A stretch of 64,000 bases of DNA from Athripsodes cinereus (Eukaryota; Arthropoda; Insecta; Trichoptera; Leptoceridae): positions 28,126,693-28,190,692 of the forward strand of contig OX388329.1 of the NCBI GenBank assembly GCA_947579605.1, given 5' to 3'. Below are positions 1 to 11,772 of the stretch, piece after piece. Each line of letters begins with the position of its first letter. Position 1 is the stretch's first letter. Made by a program: the position numbers and the translations under genes. The notes below the pieces were generated by a model, which was not told where the DNA came from, ran no database searches, and saw only the letters and a program-made list of their open reading frames with translations.

Positions 1-221
1 GACAATGCCGTCCAACGTGTCAAACCTTCGCGATCTTCCTTAGCACTGACACTAGAGCTGACAATCTTCATTGCACGTCTAGATTCGTTAACTCCAGCTG
101 TATCTAAGATCTTGTCGGATAGACCGAGACGTGAACGTCCCACGGAGTTCTCCATGTCGACATCATCGATGAATGATGACATCTTTTTGTTAGCACGGAT
201 GCGACGAAGAGAAGCGGTGAT
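1..221 (-). CDS. Second coding exon of a probable myofilin-type muscle protein (continues past the left edge)
   Basis: Reading the minus strand from 221 to 1 gives 73 open codons plus two bases, starting ITASLRRIRANKKM and ending near LTRWTAL. A good acceptor (poly-T then CAG) ends at 222, and the exon opens in phase 0, which fits the phase-0 donor of the exon at 1549-1888. The translation is polar and rich in Arg, Ser and Asp, with no membrane segment, and it is much more GC-rich than the flanking DNA. It does not have the long heptad pattern of paramyosin, which argues against miniparamyosin. I assign it with the upstream exon to a thick-filament muscle protein; that name is a recollection of the family, while the exon itself is well supported by splice sites and an open frame. 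The gene runs on to the left of the window. Confidence 0.8.
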   Translation of the reverse strand, partial: MTASLRRIRANKKMSSFIDDVDMENSVGRSRLGLSDKILDTAGVNESRRAMKIVSSSVSAKEDREGLTRWTAL

Positions 222-1548
222 CTGAAAAAATTGTAAAATGAATAAATTGAATGTCAAAAACTGACTTCCAATACCTACGTATAGTGATAAAGTTAGTTTT
301 GAAAGGCCATCCTGGAGACAAACCAAAGCGAGTGAGTGCATTCAATAATTAGATCTTATATTTATGTATGTTGAAATAACTTTATTTCTCGGATATTGCA
401 GGAGTCCAAGGACTCCTATTTATCCGTTTAGGTGACGATTTATTAATATTTTAATTCTCTCTAGTTTAATACCACTATGCCAGTGTTGGCATCTCCGATC
501 CTATATTTAGATCTTATATTTAGACAGAATATTTGCTTGGACATAAAGTATATATTATCTTATATACACGAGGGGGTCTTGTATGTCTGAACGACAAGGC
601 AGTGTTAGTTGCCAGCTATTGGATAACTTCAATCGAGATCTCGAGGAGCTTAATGCTTAAGACCACTGTAAACCACTGCTCAAGATAGAAGAGCTTGGAG
701 ATCTATTGTTTTGGAGGTCAAAACCCTACAAAGAAATATGTAAGTAGTTTGAAGTATCTAAAAATTTGTGTAATAAAATTTAATCACTCAAAAACTAAGT
801 TACTAATGTTTCATAGTGGCGTTCTTGCTATGCTATTTACACAGGAGGCGTTACTATAAATCATTGTTGTAGGTATTTATTTACTCCTATTTGTTGACGC
901 ATGTCTATTATAGAAAAAAACATTTCGTTGATTCATTATGTCTGTGACCTCTCACATATTTTTTTCATTCATTTTCATTCAATTGAAATTTCGTTTGGCA
1001 CATAATATGAAAAAGTGGGCGTATGTGTTCATGCCTAAATGGACATAAACACTTTTCTACGCATTTTGATAATACACTTTAGTGAAATCATCGATATTAA
1101 AGTTAATAAAGAAAAACACGCAAGACTTGTGCGCACCTTTGTTTGCGTTTTGTGTTATCAAAAGGGGCATTAAAGGGCAAAAATTGTTGCAAACTACATT
1201 GTGCATGTAAAAATAATGAAAATAAAGGTCATTCTCTATGTAACTGACCAAATATGTATGATATTTGCAATTGTCAAATATTAAGAATATTACTCAGCAG
1301 ACACCTCATCCGCTCAACCAACAGACTGTGCAAACTCCCTTAAGTATGAAACAGGAAAGGTGTTCTAATGCTTACGAATCGGTTTTGGCTGGTTTATGTG
1401 CAATTTACCCGTGGTATATTCACCAATCCCTGGCAAATATATTGTCTGTTGAGTAATCACTCATGCAGGAGTGAAAATCCAATGAAATCAAAACTTCGTT
1501 TAATATTTAATTGTCAAATAATATAATTATTAGTTTATAGATTTTTAC
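222..1548 (-). other. Intron of the muscle gene
   Basis: The donor GTAAAAAT at 1548-1541 (minus) and the acceptor TTTTTTCAG ending at 222 join two phase-0 coding exons. Inside are AT-rich sequence and a somewhat GC-richer patch at about 590-730 that I could not assign; its short frames are broken. A 63-codon open frame at 1265-1456 (+) has no recognisable family. Confidence 0.75.
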
Positions 1549-1888
1549 CTCATCATCGAATTCATGTTCAGCTTCCTCGAGTGCAGAACTGAGTGGTCTT
1601 CCGCGTGCAGCCCTTCCACCTCGGGAGTCAAATAGGGTATCTTCGGCGATGGTCTTCTCGGCACGACGTCTTGCACTGTCGAGATCATCGTTGGCGAAAG
1701 CGGCGGAATAACGCTCTTCCAACTGGCGAAGACCTGTGGCTTGTGGATTGATAGATTCGGTCGCACCTCCGGTCGTCTTACGGTCCAGTCTGTCAATTGT
1801 TGGCTTGTAGTAACTCTCACCCATATTATAGTTGCAATCATATACGCGGGTGCGTCTACCCCTTACTCCCGAACGGCTAGACATGATG
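1549..1888 (-). CDS. First coding exon of a probable myofilin-type thick-filament muscle protein
   Basis: Translation runs from ATG at 1884-1882 through 112 codons to a phase-0 donor at 1548. The N-terminus begins MSSRSGVRGRRTRVYD and is very basic. It is followed by YNMGESYYKPTIDRLDRKTTG-like text (two pieces: YNMGESYYKP and TIDRLDRKTTG), then an acidic, charged segment ending EEAEHEFDDE. The YN-x4-YY-x3-ID-x2-D-K-x-TG pattern recalls the conserved aromatic segment of flightin and related insect thick-filament proteins, and I believe it matches myofilin; that name is from memory and unverified. The ATG lies only four bases after an acceptor (TTTTCTTTTAG ending at 1889), so a non-coding 5' exon probably lies to the right at an unknown position. 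Miniparamyosin, which also has a unique N-terminus, is the main alternative. Confidence 0.75.
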
Positions 1889-1889
1889 C

Positions 1890-2310
1890 TAAAAGAAAAG
1901 AGAAATGCATAATGACAATTATGTAGGGATAAAATATCAATTCAGACAAACAAACATACCTAATACATTAAAAGACGTAACATGAAGGTACATCAAAAAC
2001 ATCAATATAATCAAGGAAAAGTAACATTGTTGATTATAACATTGAAAATAATTGTGCTTGGTTAATAAATTGGTGCTTGTAGCTTTAAAAAAAAACACAA
2101 TTTTTCGATATTCTAGACCTGCAAAGTCGTCGTTGTCAGTAGCGAGTTTTGTAAACAAAAAAATTGGCCTCCTTTTATAAGTATTTGTAGGTTTTCTTTT
2201 AAACAAATTTTGGTTTTAATGATTGTTTAGTAGTTGGAATAAATTTATGAAAGTTCATTTAAATAGAATTAAAACATATTTAAAATTGTACTATTTTCGC
2301 TATGAACAAT
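1890..2310. other. Probable 5' intron or flank of the muscle gene
   Basis: AT-rich sequence directly upstream of the acceptor at 1889. No further coding exon is visible. The first non-coding exon and promoter of the muscle gene should be somewhere to the right, but no signal is clear enough to place them. Confidence 0.4.
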
Positions 2311-2323
2311 ATTTCACTCGGAG

Positions 2324-2690
2324 GCCTTTCGGGTAGTTTTTATTAAAAACTCACTGAAAGGCCCCGGATTGGGGTGTTACATTTACATATATGATTGTGT
2401 TTAGTGCATTGTATATTATTATATGCATCATCGCGTTAATACCAATAATACAAGATCTTAATCTTAATTTGGGACTAGCTCGATCTGTGTGACTGCGGTG
2501 CAGCACAGACCATGCCACACTCGTTGGAGTGTCCATTGTGCCCTGTCACATGCACTATGGAGGATATTTTTGACGCATCTCCACGTGCTGTGCGTTTTGC
2601 ACAGTACTGGAGATCAGTTTGATCGTTTTTTTCTGGGTTTCGACACGACACATAATAATAAAAGCTAGCTCAATCTGTGTTAATTGTCTA
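2324..2690 (+). mobile_element. 3' scrap of a non-LTR retrotransposon
   Basis: Frame 2479-2622 (+) reads DLCDCGAAQTMPHSLECPLC, then a stretch ending RAVRFAQYWRSV and a stop. A Cys-rich CDCG...QTMxH...C tail after the reverse transcriptase is typical of the C-terminus of many arthropod LINE proteins. An in-frame TAG sits just upstream, so only about 47 codons survive. A hairpin (GGCCTTTC ... GAAAGGCC) at 2324-2364 lies upstream, and an imperfect direct repeat (CTAGCTCRATCTGTGT) at 2475 and 2664 brackets the coding scrap, perhaps a target duplication or 3' UTR repetition. Confidence 0.6.
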
Positions 2691-2699
2691 TGTATGCTA

Positions 2700-3620
2700 T
2701 GTTATAAGGCTTATATTCGCAAATAAAATAAACTATGAATAGTTATATATTATGATCATTCGCGAGCGCATCCAATTGTATGTTGTATGTTTGACAATAC
2801 TCATTAAATTAATATGTTAGCAACAACCTATGATGATTTAATTATTCTCTTGTACTATAACAGTGTTGCATTGTTGTATATTTTCGTTTATTACATACAA
2901 ACGCTTTAGAAAAAAAACGTAAATAACAAATCTCAACATTAAATTTAGTTGTTTCGTATTAAAATTTATGTGACAATAGTAAAACTGGCCCGTGTTTAAA
3001 TTGCGAGAAAGATTTATTGTTGTTTTGGCACTTAATAACAATCATCAAAAAAAAATATTTAGAGTTTGAATGGAACAAAATGTATGAAATAATTTAACAC
3101 TTTGCCATACGATTTAATTAGTCGTGAAAAATTTTGTAGACGAAACGCCATTAAACTGATGTAAGACTTCAATGGTTTGGCTGAAGTAGACGAGAAATTT
3201 GATGAAATGGCATAATAATTTAAACGGGTTATTAGAACTTGTCACAATTTATATAAAATGTATTACATATTTCGTGTATAAGTATTATTACTGTTTACCT
3301 ATGCTTACCTATAATTGAAATTGAAAATAGGTTTTTTTGTTGGTAAATGTTTTATTGTTGTACGAATCAACTTCGAAGAGTTCAATATAATATATATAAT
3401 TTTACAGTTGGCCTAATTTGAGATCATTGCTTTAGTTTAGTTAAGCATATTAAGGAAATTAACATTACAACGAACTCGATTTGGGTGACTGTTGTAATTT
3501 GGGTATTTGTTACAATTAGTGTTAAAAAATTAATAGTAATTATAACAAATATCCGTAAGTAAGCAATATTTATTATTTGTTTTTATAATGATTCAGGAAA
3601 GAACATAAAACTAAAACATA
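2700..3620. other. AT-rich intergenic DNA, nothing recognised
   Basis: No open frame with coding character, no repeat shared with other parts of the window, and no RNA gene seen. Confidence 0.5.
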
Positions 3621-3623
3621 ACT

Positions 3624-3720
3624 TCATATTTTGGTCACATAATGAGAGGAGAAAAATATGCCATCCTAAAACTGGTTATAGAAAAGAAGATTGAAGGCCA
3701 TAGAGGGATTGGAAGAAAGT
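3624..3720 (+). pseudogene. RTE-like LINE C-terminal fragment
   Basis: The frame reads FGHIMRGEKYAILKLVIEKK and continues with IEGHRGIGRKW. This is the FGH-x-MR...L-x-I-EGKI-x-G-x-R-x-x-GRR block found near the C-terminus of RTE-type reverse transcriptases in arthropods. It stops abruptly at the poly-T of the adjacent SINE-A copy, so the SINE appears to have landed in, or be fused to, this fragment. Confidence 0.65.
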
Positions 3721-3723
3721 GGC

Positions 3724-3873
3724 TTTTTTTTTTTTTTTTTAAAAAGATATATCTGGGTTTTTGTTATAAACCCAAATATAACCTTATACACCTTTCACAG
3801 TAAGCTAAAAGCTTGTGTCGTGAAAGGGGAGTTTTGCCGGCACCTGGGATCGAACCCCGGACCCCTTGTTCAC
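3724..3873 (-). mobile_element. SINE-A copy 1 (tRNA-like, 5' truncated)
   Basis: On the minus strand this contains the Pol III B-box-like GGGTTCGATCCCAGG, a body ending near CCCAGATATATC, and a 3' poly-A (poly-T at 3724-3740 on the plus strand). The body matches copies at 33526-33702 and 42984-43155. The tRNA-like head seen in the full copy is missing here beyond GTGAACAAGGGG. Confidence 0.75.
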
Positions 3874-4372
3874 ATTGGTTGGCTTTCCAGGCTTTAGAGC
3901 ATTCCGGAGTGAACCGGGATGAGAGGTGTGGAAAAGCTGTTTTGTGGCGCCTAGAACAGAAAAGATTTCTTTCTCGGGAGGACCCGACAGGACACGTAAA
4001 GAAGAAAAAGAAGAATACTAAAGTCAACTAGATAAAAAGTTGCATTTTTTCTTACAGGTGAGATATGAATCAGAGTTTTTTTATGTTACGAACAGTTTTC
4101 AGGATTGATTTTATCTTATCGCAGGGAAATATAGCCCGCGTCAGTAGACCAATTTGTATGCGTCCACGATTAAGTTCAAATATTGAGAAAAAAAATGAAA
4201 CACTTGAAAATTTTCCCGGGAATGCCAAATTTGGGAGTAAATATTCTTTAACAAAACCGACGAGATCGCGACATGTTCCAGATTCCTCTACCAGATCGAA
4301 TAATCTGGGTACGGGGTACAAATGTAGGGGAAATCACCAAATTCCAAAAACTGAGATCTAAAAAAAGGAAAA

Positions 4373-4840
4373 ATAGATACCTACTACCACTATAGCCTCA
4401 CGCCTTATCCCCAATCGAGTAGGTAGCGAAAACGGTATTCGATTTCAATTAGTCACTATACGACCGTACTTGACGATTTGATCCACGTGGTTCTCGTACA
4501 CCCGCGCTTCCTCACATCCCCTCACTCCGATTGGAAACATCTTTTTGTCATACTTTCCTCATTCATTCGTCTTGTATCCGCTCATTCTTCTGATATCCTC
4601 ATTCCTCACCCTATCACGCAATGTCTTAGCAACTATTCTTCTCAACATTCGCATCTTCACAGCATTTATTCAACTTTTATCCCTCTTCAACCATGTTTAT
4701 GTTTCGCTTGCATTCATAACTGATGGTACCAGAATTGTATTGTGCACCAGCATTTTTGCCATGTTTGATAAATTGGCTTTGCTGACAATGGGTCGAAGTG
4801 CACCGTTAACCTTATCACGGCATATTATATAGGAGTAGGC
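4373..4840 (-). mobile_element. LINE-A copy (RTE-like), coding 3' part, decayed
   Basis: The minus strand from about 4835 reads VNGALRPIVSKANLSNMAKM, then LVHNTILVPSVMNASET, a stop, and a region matching the copy at 60476-60945 (W..KDES.INAVEM...RMLRSM block through to the SAYP end). Part of the 3' end is deleted near 4440-4465. The 3' tail on the minus strand is GGCGTGAGGCTATAGTGGTAG-like (plus strand CACTATAGCCTCACG). Frameshifts and stops make it non-functional. Confidence 0.75.
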
Positions 4841-4849
4841 AGTGACGGT

Positions 4850-5770
4850 ACCGCAAAAAAGATTTTAGAACCTTTCACATCAATAGTTTATGAACGTCTT
4901 TGTTTCTGCAAACGAACATATTAAGTAAAGTCAGTTTTAATGCATTCCTGTAATTACTTGCAAGTACATACATAAGTAGGTAAAAACTCTTTGAAATCGA
5001 CAAACAAAAAACACATCAGTAGAATTTTTCGAAAGATCAGTGATATACGAAAAAAAATCGCAATGCAACATAATTTAAATGTAACATCAAACAAAAGTTT
5101 CGCAGCTGCATATAAGAAAAACCATACATTATTTTAAATGGGTCAAGAAGTGAATATTGTTAGAGAAGTATAGAATATATATAAGATATAAGAAAAGTAA
5201 AAAAAGTGTTTAATAATATATAACAAACATAAATGTGGGTATGTTAGCCGCTAGGAAGCCGCTAATACAAAGATAGATCTCCGGGCTTTGTGTAAAGGTC
5301 ATATTATACAGTTCTATTCTGGTTCTAATGTCTTGAGATATAAATATATTATACAACTACAACGCGAACATTATGTACAAACCACATGCATATATTATCT
5401 ATTAGGTATTTGTAGATGTACTGAATCTATACTCTTGAATTTTTAGTTTGCCGGATCAGGTGGCAATAGAATGATCGCAGACAATAAAAGATCAATCGAT
5501 TAAAATGCTATCAGCGTCGGTTGGATCTTGATAGTGATCCAAGAAAAATCCTGATTAATTTTTAATTATTATGTTGTGGCTGATTAGATAATGCGATTCA
5601 AAATACGAGAAAATGTGTAAAAAGTTTAAAATTTTGCGATTGAAAGTAAACAGTTATTTGAAACGTGGTTTTGAAATAACAAGCATAGTGCTTCATTGTA
5701 AAACTTTACAAAGTTTTTTGATTTATTTATATAATGCTATTTTAAGTATTCCTTAGAAGACAACAAATAA
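4850..5770. other. AT-rich intergenic DNA, nothing recognised
   Basis: No coding or repeat signal that I could tie to another feature. Confidence 0.5.
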
Positions 5771-5772
5771 CT

Positions 5773-5953
5773 ATATTGATATTATTTTAGGTTAACTATG
5801 TATCAATTATTATATTTTATGAGCTTGTTCGCTTCCGCGGTTTCGGTGGAACGTCCATCATTAACGAGCGTTTACCTATCTAAAACTGCGGTAGCGAAGA
5901 AGCTCATTAAATATGATAATTGATACATAGTTATTCTAAAATAATATCAATAT
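5773..5953. mobile_element. Fold-back (MITE-like) element
   Basis: Two arms of about 62 bp are inverted copies: TATTGATATTATTTTAG at the left edge and CTAAAATAATATCAATA at the right. The match extends inward through TATGTATCAATTAT to GAGCTT and TTCGCT. The spacer of about 60 bp is itself partly self-complementary (CCGCGGTTT / AAACTGCGG). No coding frame. The structure fits a non-autonomous fold-back DNA transposon; the flanking bases are consistent with a TA target but do not prove it. Confidence 0.7.
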
Positions 5954-5959
5954 GTCTAG

Positions 5960-7370
5960 AAATTATTATATAGTTAATGCGGAAAATATAAACAAAGTAA
6001 AAAATAACTACATGAATAAACTATTGTTCAAGGGTTTGTGCGTTTTAAAAATGTATAAATCAACAATATTGTTAATTTTTTACACTGATATTTTTACATA
6101 AATAAATTATTGATATATTATAGTATTATACCGAATACAATTATGGATTAAAGGAAAAAATAAGTAAAGGTTTTATAAAAATATTTAACTTTGATTCGAA
6201 AGTTCATAAAGGTACTGATATTTCATGAGCTTTTTCATGTAACATTTATAAAACACATAATATTAGTTTTTTTATTGATATACAATTTAAAATAGCTACA
6301 TATGTGACCAATAAATTAGTACCTTGTTAATTGTATTCAAAATCTGATTAATAATAAATAATTCTTGAAACTGAAAAAAGTTTTAGATATAAAATCATAA
6401 AAATACATCATCAGTTTTCATTTGACTATGCATAAAAAAAGACTTGATCATTGCTTGTACTCAAATACAACGGTTTGACTTCCATTGGAAACTGCAAAAG
6501 TTTATGTGTAAAAGCTCACATTGAAATTGAGTCAAATAATGTCTTCTAAATAGCTAAGTTGTTTATTTTCTTTCACACTATTTGACATTTTAAATATTGT
6601 TATGAAATCAGTACACACTTTATGGGCATAGCGCTATTAAAATTAATATAAGTTCACGGTTAGCGAAATGAACACATCACATAAATACTAAAAACGTAGG
6701 AACTTAAGTTGTAGTAATTATAAGTCTATAAATTTTTTCATCAAATTATAGAACTGTTTGTTCATAATAAGTTTAAACATAATATATCATAAAAAAATAT
6801 CAAAACGATGTATAAACTAAAACTGAACTCACCAATTAATTTCAATATTTAATATATTCGCACTAGGTATTTTAGTTTGACTCCTGGATGATTTATTGTA
6901 TGTTTAATAGTAATATTAATATGAATTACCTATTAATACTATTTATTTAAAGTAAACCTTTCAATCCACTGTTCAAACTGTACTAAACTCCAAAGCAATG
7001 GTACAAGTACTTTTATATTTATTTCGGAAAAGTTCCACGGTTATTTTACGTACTACGAATGAAACAAATCAGACAATATTTGTCATATACTGAATATATT
7101 TATATGACTCGCAATATGGAAATAGATTGAAATGTAATTGTACTGAAATTGGCAGAGTTTTGTATGGAAATGTTTATTAAATAAACGAAGAGTCATTTTG
7201 AAAACATCCAATATATTTCTGAATAATGCAGGTGAGAAATTAATAATTGAATATTTGTGAATAATTTAAATCAGGAGAGCCAAGATATGACAAACATTGG
7301 AGATAATTAAATATTGTAATTTGTATATTTAATCAAGAGGTATTCGCAGTAGTGTTATGAATATAAAAAT
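5960..7370. other. AT-rich intergenic DNA, nothing recognised
   Basis: Long AT-rich stretch. No coding frame, RNA gene or shared repeat seen. Confidence 0.5.
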
Positions 7371-7373
7371 ATA

Positions 7374-7528
7374 TTACTACTACTACTACTACTACTACTA
7401 TACCATCACGGCATATCCCACAAGTGGGGTAGCCAGCAGACTAGCTGCATATAAAAAATGCAAGCTGTCTTCTCCGTGCCAATATAAAATCAAGACATTC
7501 AGGATGGGTGGCAAACCTCATATAAAAA
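7374..7528 (-). repeat. SINE-B copy 1 (5' truncated)
   Basis: On the minus strand it ends CTACCCCACTTGTGGGATAT, then GCCGTGATGGTATAGTAG with a (TAG)n tail; the tail appears as (TAC)n at 7374-7401 on the plus strand. The body (CACCCATCCTGAATGTCTTG) matches copies at 30157-30418 and 44373-44635. Confidence 0.8.
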
Positions 7529-7860
7529 TATATTAAACATTCGAATAAAGAAATGAAAAAAGTTGAGCATGCATCAAATTGAATAAAAACCTATATACAT
7601 TTTGTATTTTACGACTCCATCTTTATAAAACAAGATTTCCTTAGAATGACGTTTTTAGTAGATATTTTCAGGTTCATGTAAAAAGCAGATTTTTGTCATT
7701 TTTTTTTACTATTATTGGTTTCCTCACCATACGGATTTTTTCACATATTCATTTACGGTCCATGGAGCTAGGCTCTGAAACCGAATCCCTTCGGATATTC
7801 GCACATCTTCGTAATTTTTTTTTCAGAAATATAATTTTGTAACATTGAAGGTTTTTCAGT

Positions 7861-8165
7861 TTGGTGTCTCCGGTTGAGACATGTAGATTTCCTACTCTTT
7901 CTTCCCCCCTCTCATCCTCCACCAATCATCATCATCATCTCGCCCTCAACGCTCCTCTCGGGAGCACAGGGCAGAAACCAGCCTCCTCCATTCAGAGCGT
8001 CTCTGTGCAAATTACTCCTCCACCAATACAATATGTAAATTAAACTTTCATTTTATACTTTTTTATTCTCATATTCTCATATTTATTACTTTTATTGATT
8101 TCTTTCTTTTATATGGTAGGCTGGAAAACGTTGCTCTGCAACAAGTTCGCCACTTAACGGGACAT
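7861..8165 (+). repeat. GC-richer island followed by a LINE-type 3' UTR motif
   Basis: A proline- and serine-rich 60-codon open frame (7861-8043) stands out by base composition but matches no family I recognise. At 8122-8160 the text GGCTGGAAAACGTTGCTCTG then CAACAAGTTCGCCA contains a GTTGC/GCAAC hairpin, like the 3' UTR hairpins of the LINE-J family (ATCGC/GCGAT). I read the whole as a probable LINE 3' region with an unrecognised coding scrap. Confidence 0.35.
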
Positions 8166-8169
8166 TTTA

Positions 8170-9390
8170 AGCTTTCTCTAAATTATGTATAAATGTAATT
8201 TTGTCATTTTATTGGTAAAGATTTTTATATTATTATTATAATTGATTTTATACAGATATTATTTGCTTCTATTTATTTACTATTATTCATACAATTATTT
8301 AATAATTATTGATTTGAATGCTTTACGTTTTTAATATTTAATTTACATTATTTCTTTCATTCCTGTTTGATCTGTAGACGATATGAATTTGTTGTTGTCC
8401 ATTTTTTGTTGTGTTCCATTGTAACAAGAATTTAATTGTTTTATGAAAACATAAGAGACTAATTGCCGTGTTTATTTCTAAAACATATTAAATAAAATGC
8501 AGAATAATAATCTCAACCTATTGTATAATATTGTAGCAACAATGTCAGCAGTGAAATGTTTGATATTTTTTCCATCAACCCCAAAAAAAACAGAATAAAT
8601 AAGTTTCATCAGTGTAAAAGTATATTATTGAAAATAATGTGACGAATGTTGATACTATGATTAATTATTGCCAACGAACACTGAACTTGTTAGAACTGTT
8701 TACCTGAAAAAAATATTACAGATAATAAATTGTTGTTCTTTGCCAAGACATACAAAGGACGCCATTCATTGCTGTCATTTTAACGCTACTCTGTTTTTAA
8801 AATACCTAAGTGTTTAATTTGAATTATATATTATTTTGTTGTTTACCCAATAAAACAGATTGTCACCAAAGTCCTTCAAACAAATTAACAAAGGTGGACG
8901 ACCTTTGTTTGAAATAGAATTACTTATAACAGTTCTGGAATAAATGCGAAATAGAGTAAATAAAAAAAAAAATAAGTGGGTGGTGCATGTACTTCCATTC
9001 CGTTTAATTTTTTAATCTTTTCAGAAGTGCATAAATAAGTTATATTTAGGAGATTCTGCGTCTACTGATTTTATTCCCTTATTGTTTTCAAACGAACTGT
9101 GAATTGTAAATTGGTCTGACTGTGAACTAAAAGAGAGTGATTTTATGGTTATTAATTTACCTTATAACAAATTATAAGGTCTTTGTAGGGCGCTCATTTG
9201 TAACATGTGTTTTCTTACCACCTGATATTATTATCGACTATGTGACTTCTGTAGAAGGTTCATGTCAATTTTATTCAACAGATTTTAAACTTGCTTTGTT
9301 GGATGAGTTTTGTTTTTTTATAGTGCATTATTGTTCGTACGAAAATCAAATTATTGTTTTTACTGTGAGAAACTGCAACTTTCAAAATCT
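8170..9390. other. AT-rich intergenic DNA, nothing recognised
   Basis: A 105-codon open frame at 9137-9454 (+) runs into a LINE-A copy on the opposite strand and shows no protein-family character, so I do not call it a gene. Confidence 0.5.
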
Positions 9391-9391
9391 A

Positions 9392-9650
9392 TCTATCTAT
9401 ACCTTCACGCCGTGTCCCAGGAGGGGTAGGCAGAGAGAACGGAACGCCATATAGATCTATCTTTACAAATTTCTTTCGCTTCCATATTCATCCAGTTTCT
9501 CATACACGTTCGCCGATTTCTCTAACTCAACACGCGGCCGTTCTTTAGAATTTGATCCGCGAGACAGATACATCCTCTTCGTCATTCTTTCATCTTGCAT
9601 TCGCTCAATATGTCCAAACCATCGTAACTTATTTACACGCATTCTATTTT
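9392..9650 (-). mobile_element. LINE-A copy, 3' end
   Basis: The minus strand ends CTACCCCTCCTGGGACACGG, then CGTGAAGGTATAGATAGATAG: the coding end of LINE-A followed by a (GATA)n tail. Upstream it matches the ERM...R..MTK and QRRACMRN regions of the copy at 60476-60945. It is truncated near 9650. Confidence 0.8.
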
Positions 9651-9654
9651 ATAT

Positions 9655-10190
9655 AACTTTAAAAATAACGAAACATTTTACTAAATTTCTTTCAGGTACG
9701 AGAATAAGTTTTAAGCGAGCTTTATTCACGTGTACGATTTGTAAAGCACCGTTTACTCATAACATGACCTCAAGGAGATTGTGCGTCTATCGTCCAAAGT
9801 TCCTAGCTTTGTGATATTGGAATAAATTAATATTGAGTACATAAATTATTATACATAATCTGTTACAATTTGCGTGAAGTATGCGAAATATTAGTATTAG
9901 GTAAACAATTATTAATATTTACCTACGTATTATGAAAACAGGCACGGATTTGTGTGTTGTGCGTTTTATGTACCACAGTCAATCATTCTAAATATAATAT
10001 TTGGCATTGTACATACAACTTTAATATAAAGATTATCTCAACTCAAGCGTTCGTGGGCATTCCATACATTATTATTTTACATATCAGAGGTACATACAAC
10101 ACGCCGAATCCGACAATTATTATAAATCATAACAAGTTAAGATATCGGAATTTGAATTATTATTCCGTCAGTAGGAAAGCTACTGCCGGC
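9655..10190. other. AT-rich intergenic DNA, nothing recognised
   Basis: No supported gene or shared repeat. Confidence 0.45.
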
Positions 10191-10196
10191 TAAGAA

Positions 10197-10701
10197 TAGT
10201 GTTGTGGAATTCTCAAGAAATAATTTTTCGAGAAATTTACCGAGAAATTTGTCGGTAAATTTCTCGAAGTAGAGAATTTACGGAGATTTATTTTATTTTT
10301 TATTTAACAGTATAATAATAATAAATACTTTATTCAATCACTCAATAACAATGTACAAATGTTGAGACTATTTATCGCCAATATGGCTACAATTAATTAT
10401 GGAAACAAAAAATGTTAGGTACCTACATAGAAAAAAGTGCTAATAACTGATGAAAAATCTTGATGGTTGACACCCCACATGCCCATATTTAAGTTAAAAA
10501 AAAATTGCAGGTACGTACATGGTAAAAAGTGTTAATAACCTCTGATTTGGGCCTTAATCAGCCCCACAAATTTTTGGATCAATCAGGTTGACTGCGAAGT
10601 GTACTGGGCGAAAGGTCATAATACCACTAAGAAAAAATACGGAGAGAAATTTCTCGTTCTCGAGAAATTTCTTTGGAGAATTTTCTCGTCTCACATCATC
10701 A
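10197..10701. mobile_element. Possible hAT-like non-autonomous element with CGAGAAATTT subterminal repeats
   Basis: The left end reads TAGTGTTGTGGAATTCTC and the right end GAGAATTTTCTCGTCTCACATC-like text, partly inverse to it. Near both ends are clustered inverted CGAGAAATTT motifs; at 10230-10266 the palindrome CGAGAAATTTACCGA ... TCGGTAAATTTCTCG is perfect over 15 bp. TAGTG fits the hAT 5'-YARNG rule, but no 8-bp target duplication is visible, so the ends are tentative. A direct duplication of about 33 bp (at 10415 and 10507) lies inside. Confidence 0.4.
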
Positions 10702-10704
10702 AAT

Positions 10705-11770
10705 TGTAATCAACGACTAAGGTTCGGATAATTTTTTTGAACGCTTTTAGTAGAATAATGCAATATCATGTCAATGGTTGGAGTATTATTTACATTTACC
10801 TATCGGTAAAGTTTTAAAATAGTTTTTGAGATGAAGTTAACAAACTTCCGAAGTAGTATTATTTTTCAGAAGAATGACGTTCAATAAGGTTTTAGAAGAG
10901 TCCTGATCGAGGACAAAAGATTTGTGGAGTGTCTCAGAAAGACTTGAGGTGATAAACTTTGCTAGAAGGAACAGGTGACGATATTGTGTCAGAAAATATT
11001 TATTCCGGAGTTATCAGAGAGTAGAGAAATAGCGAACGGCAGGTGTCTCTGATGAGAATGTCAGAGGTTTGAAATTAGAGAGTGCATCTAAAACAAATCT
11101 TAATCGATGTTTCAAATATTTAATCTCTATTGACCACACAGTACCCTCGATTCTATTTTATTTTTAGTGTGCACTAACTGAAATAGCAACGTTTCAATTT
11201 TAGTTAGTCTACATTGGTATTCTATAAACTCTAAAATTGTTCCTAATTAGAATTATATAGGTACAACTTGTATCATATAGAATACGAATGTTAGTTCAGG
11301 TGAACTTGATTATAAAATTTTGTAACGTTCTTATTTTAGTTTGAATCAATATAGAATAGGGGGCAGTATTATTGAAAAAAAATAAAAAAAATTAAAGTAT
11401 AATATAAATTAAACATTGCACCTACAATGTGCAGTTAAAAGGTAAAACCACACAACCCTTATAAATATAAATAAAATTAAACAAAAAAAAAACATACAAA
11501 ATACAATTTACAATGTCAAAATTCAAATAAAATACATATAGGTTTACGTAAATACTAAACAGCAATAAAAAAAACCTGTGGAGTTATACAAAATAAAATA
11601 CAAAGTAAAAGTGTTCATGAAATTAAAAATTAATACTCTCTGTGGATGTGGGAGAGGCAAGGGCTTAAAAAATATAAGACTAAATTTTTCTAATAACAGA
11701 TTTGTTCGGAAGAAATTTCATTGCTTTTTATGTAGGTTTTGACATTTTCACTTTCAATTAATACATGAAA
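10705..11770. other. AT-rich intergenic DNA, nothing recognised
   Basis: No coding frame or shared repeat that I could support. Confidence 0.45.
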
Positions 11771-11772
11771 CT

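Noticed and set aside
590..730. Possible alternative exon in the muscle-gene intron
   Set aside because: GC-richer, but all frames are broken and no acceptor/donor pair fits a phase-0 cassette.
1545..1841. 98-codon minus-strand frame and 61-codon plus-strand frame over the muscle exon
   Set aside because: Both overlap the better supported exon frame with matched splice phases.
7374..7401. Independent (TAC)n microsatellite
   Set aside because: It is the inverted (TAG)n tail of SINE-B; the same tail occurs at 44371-44392.
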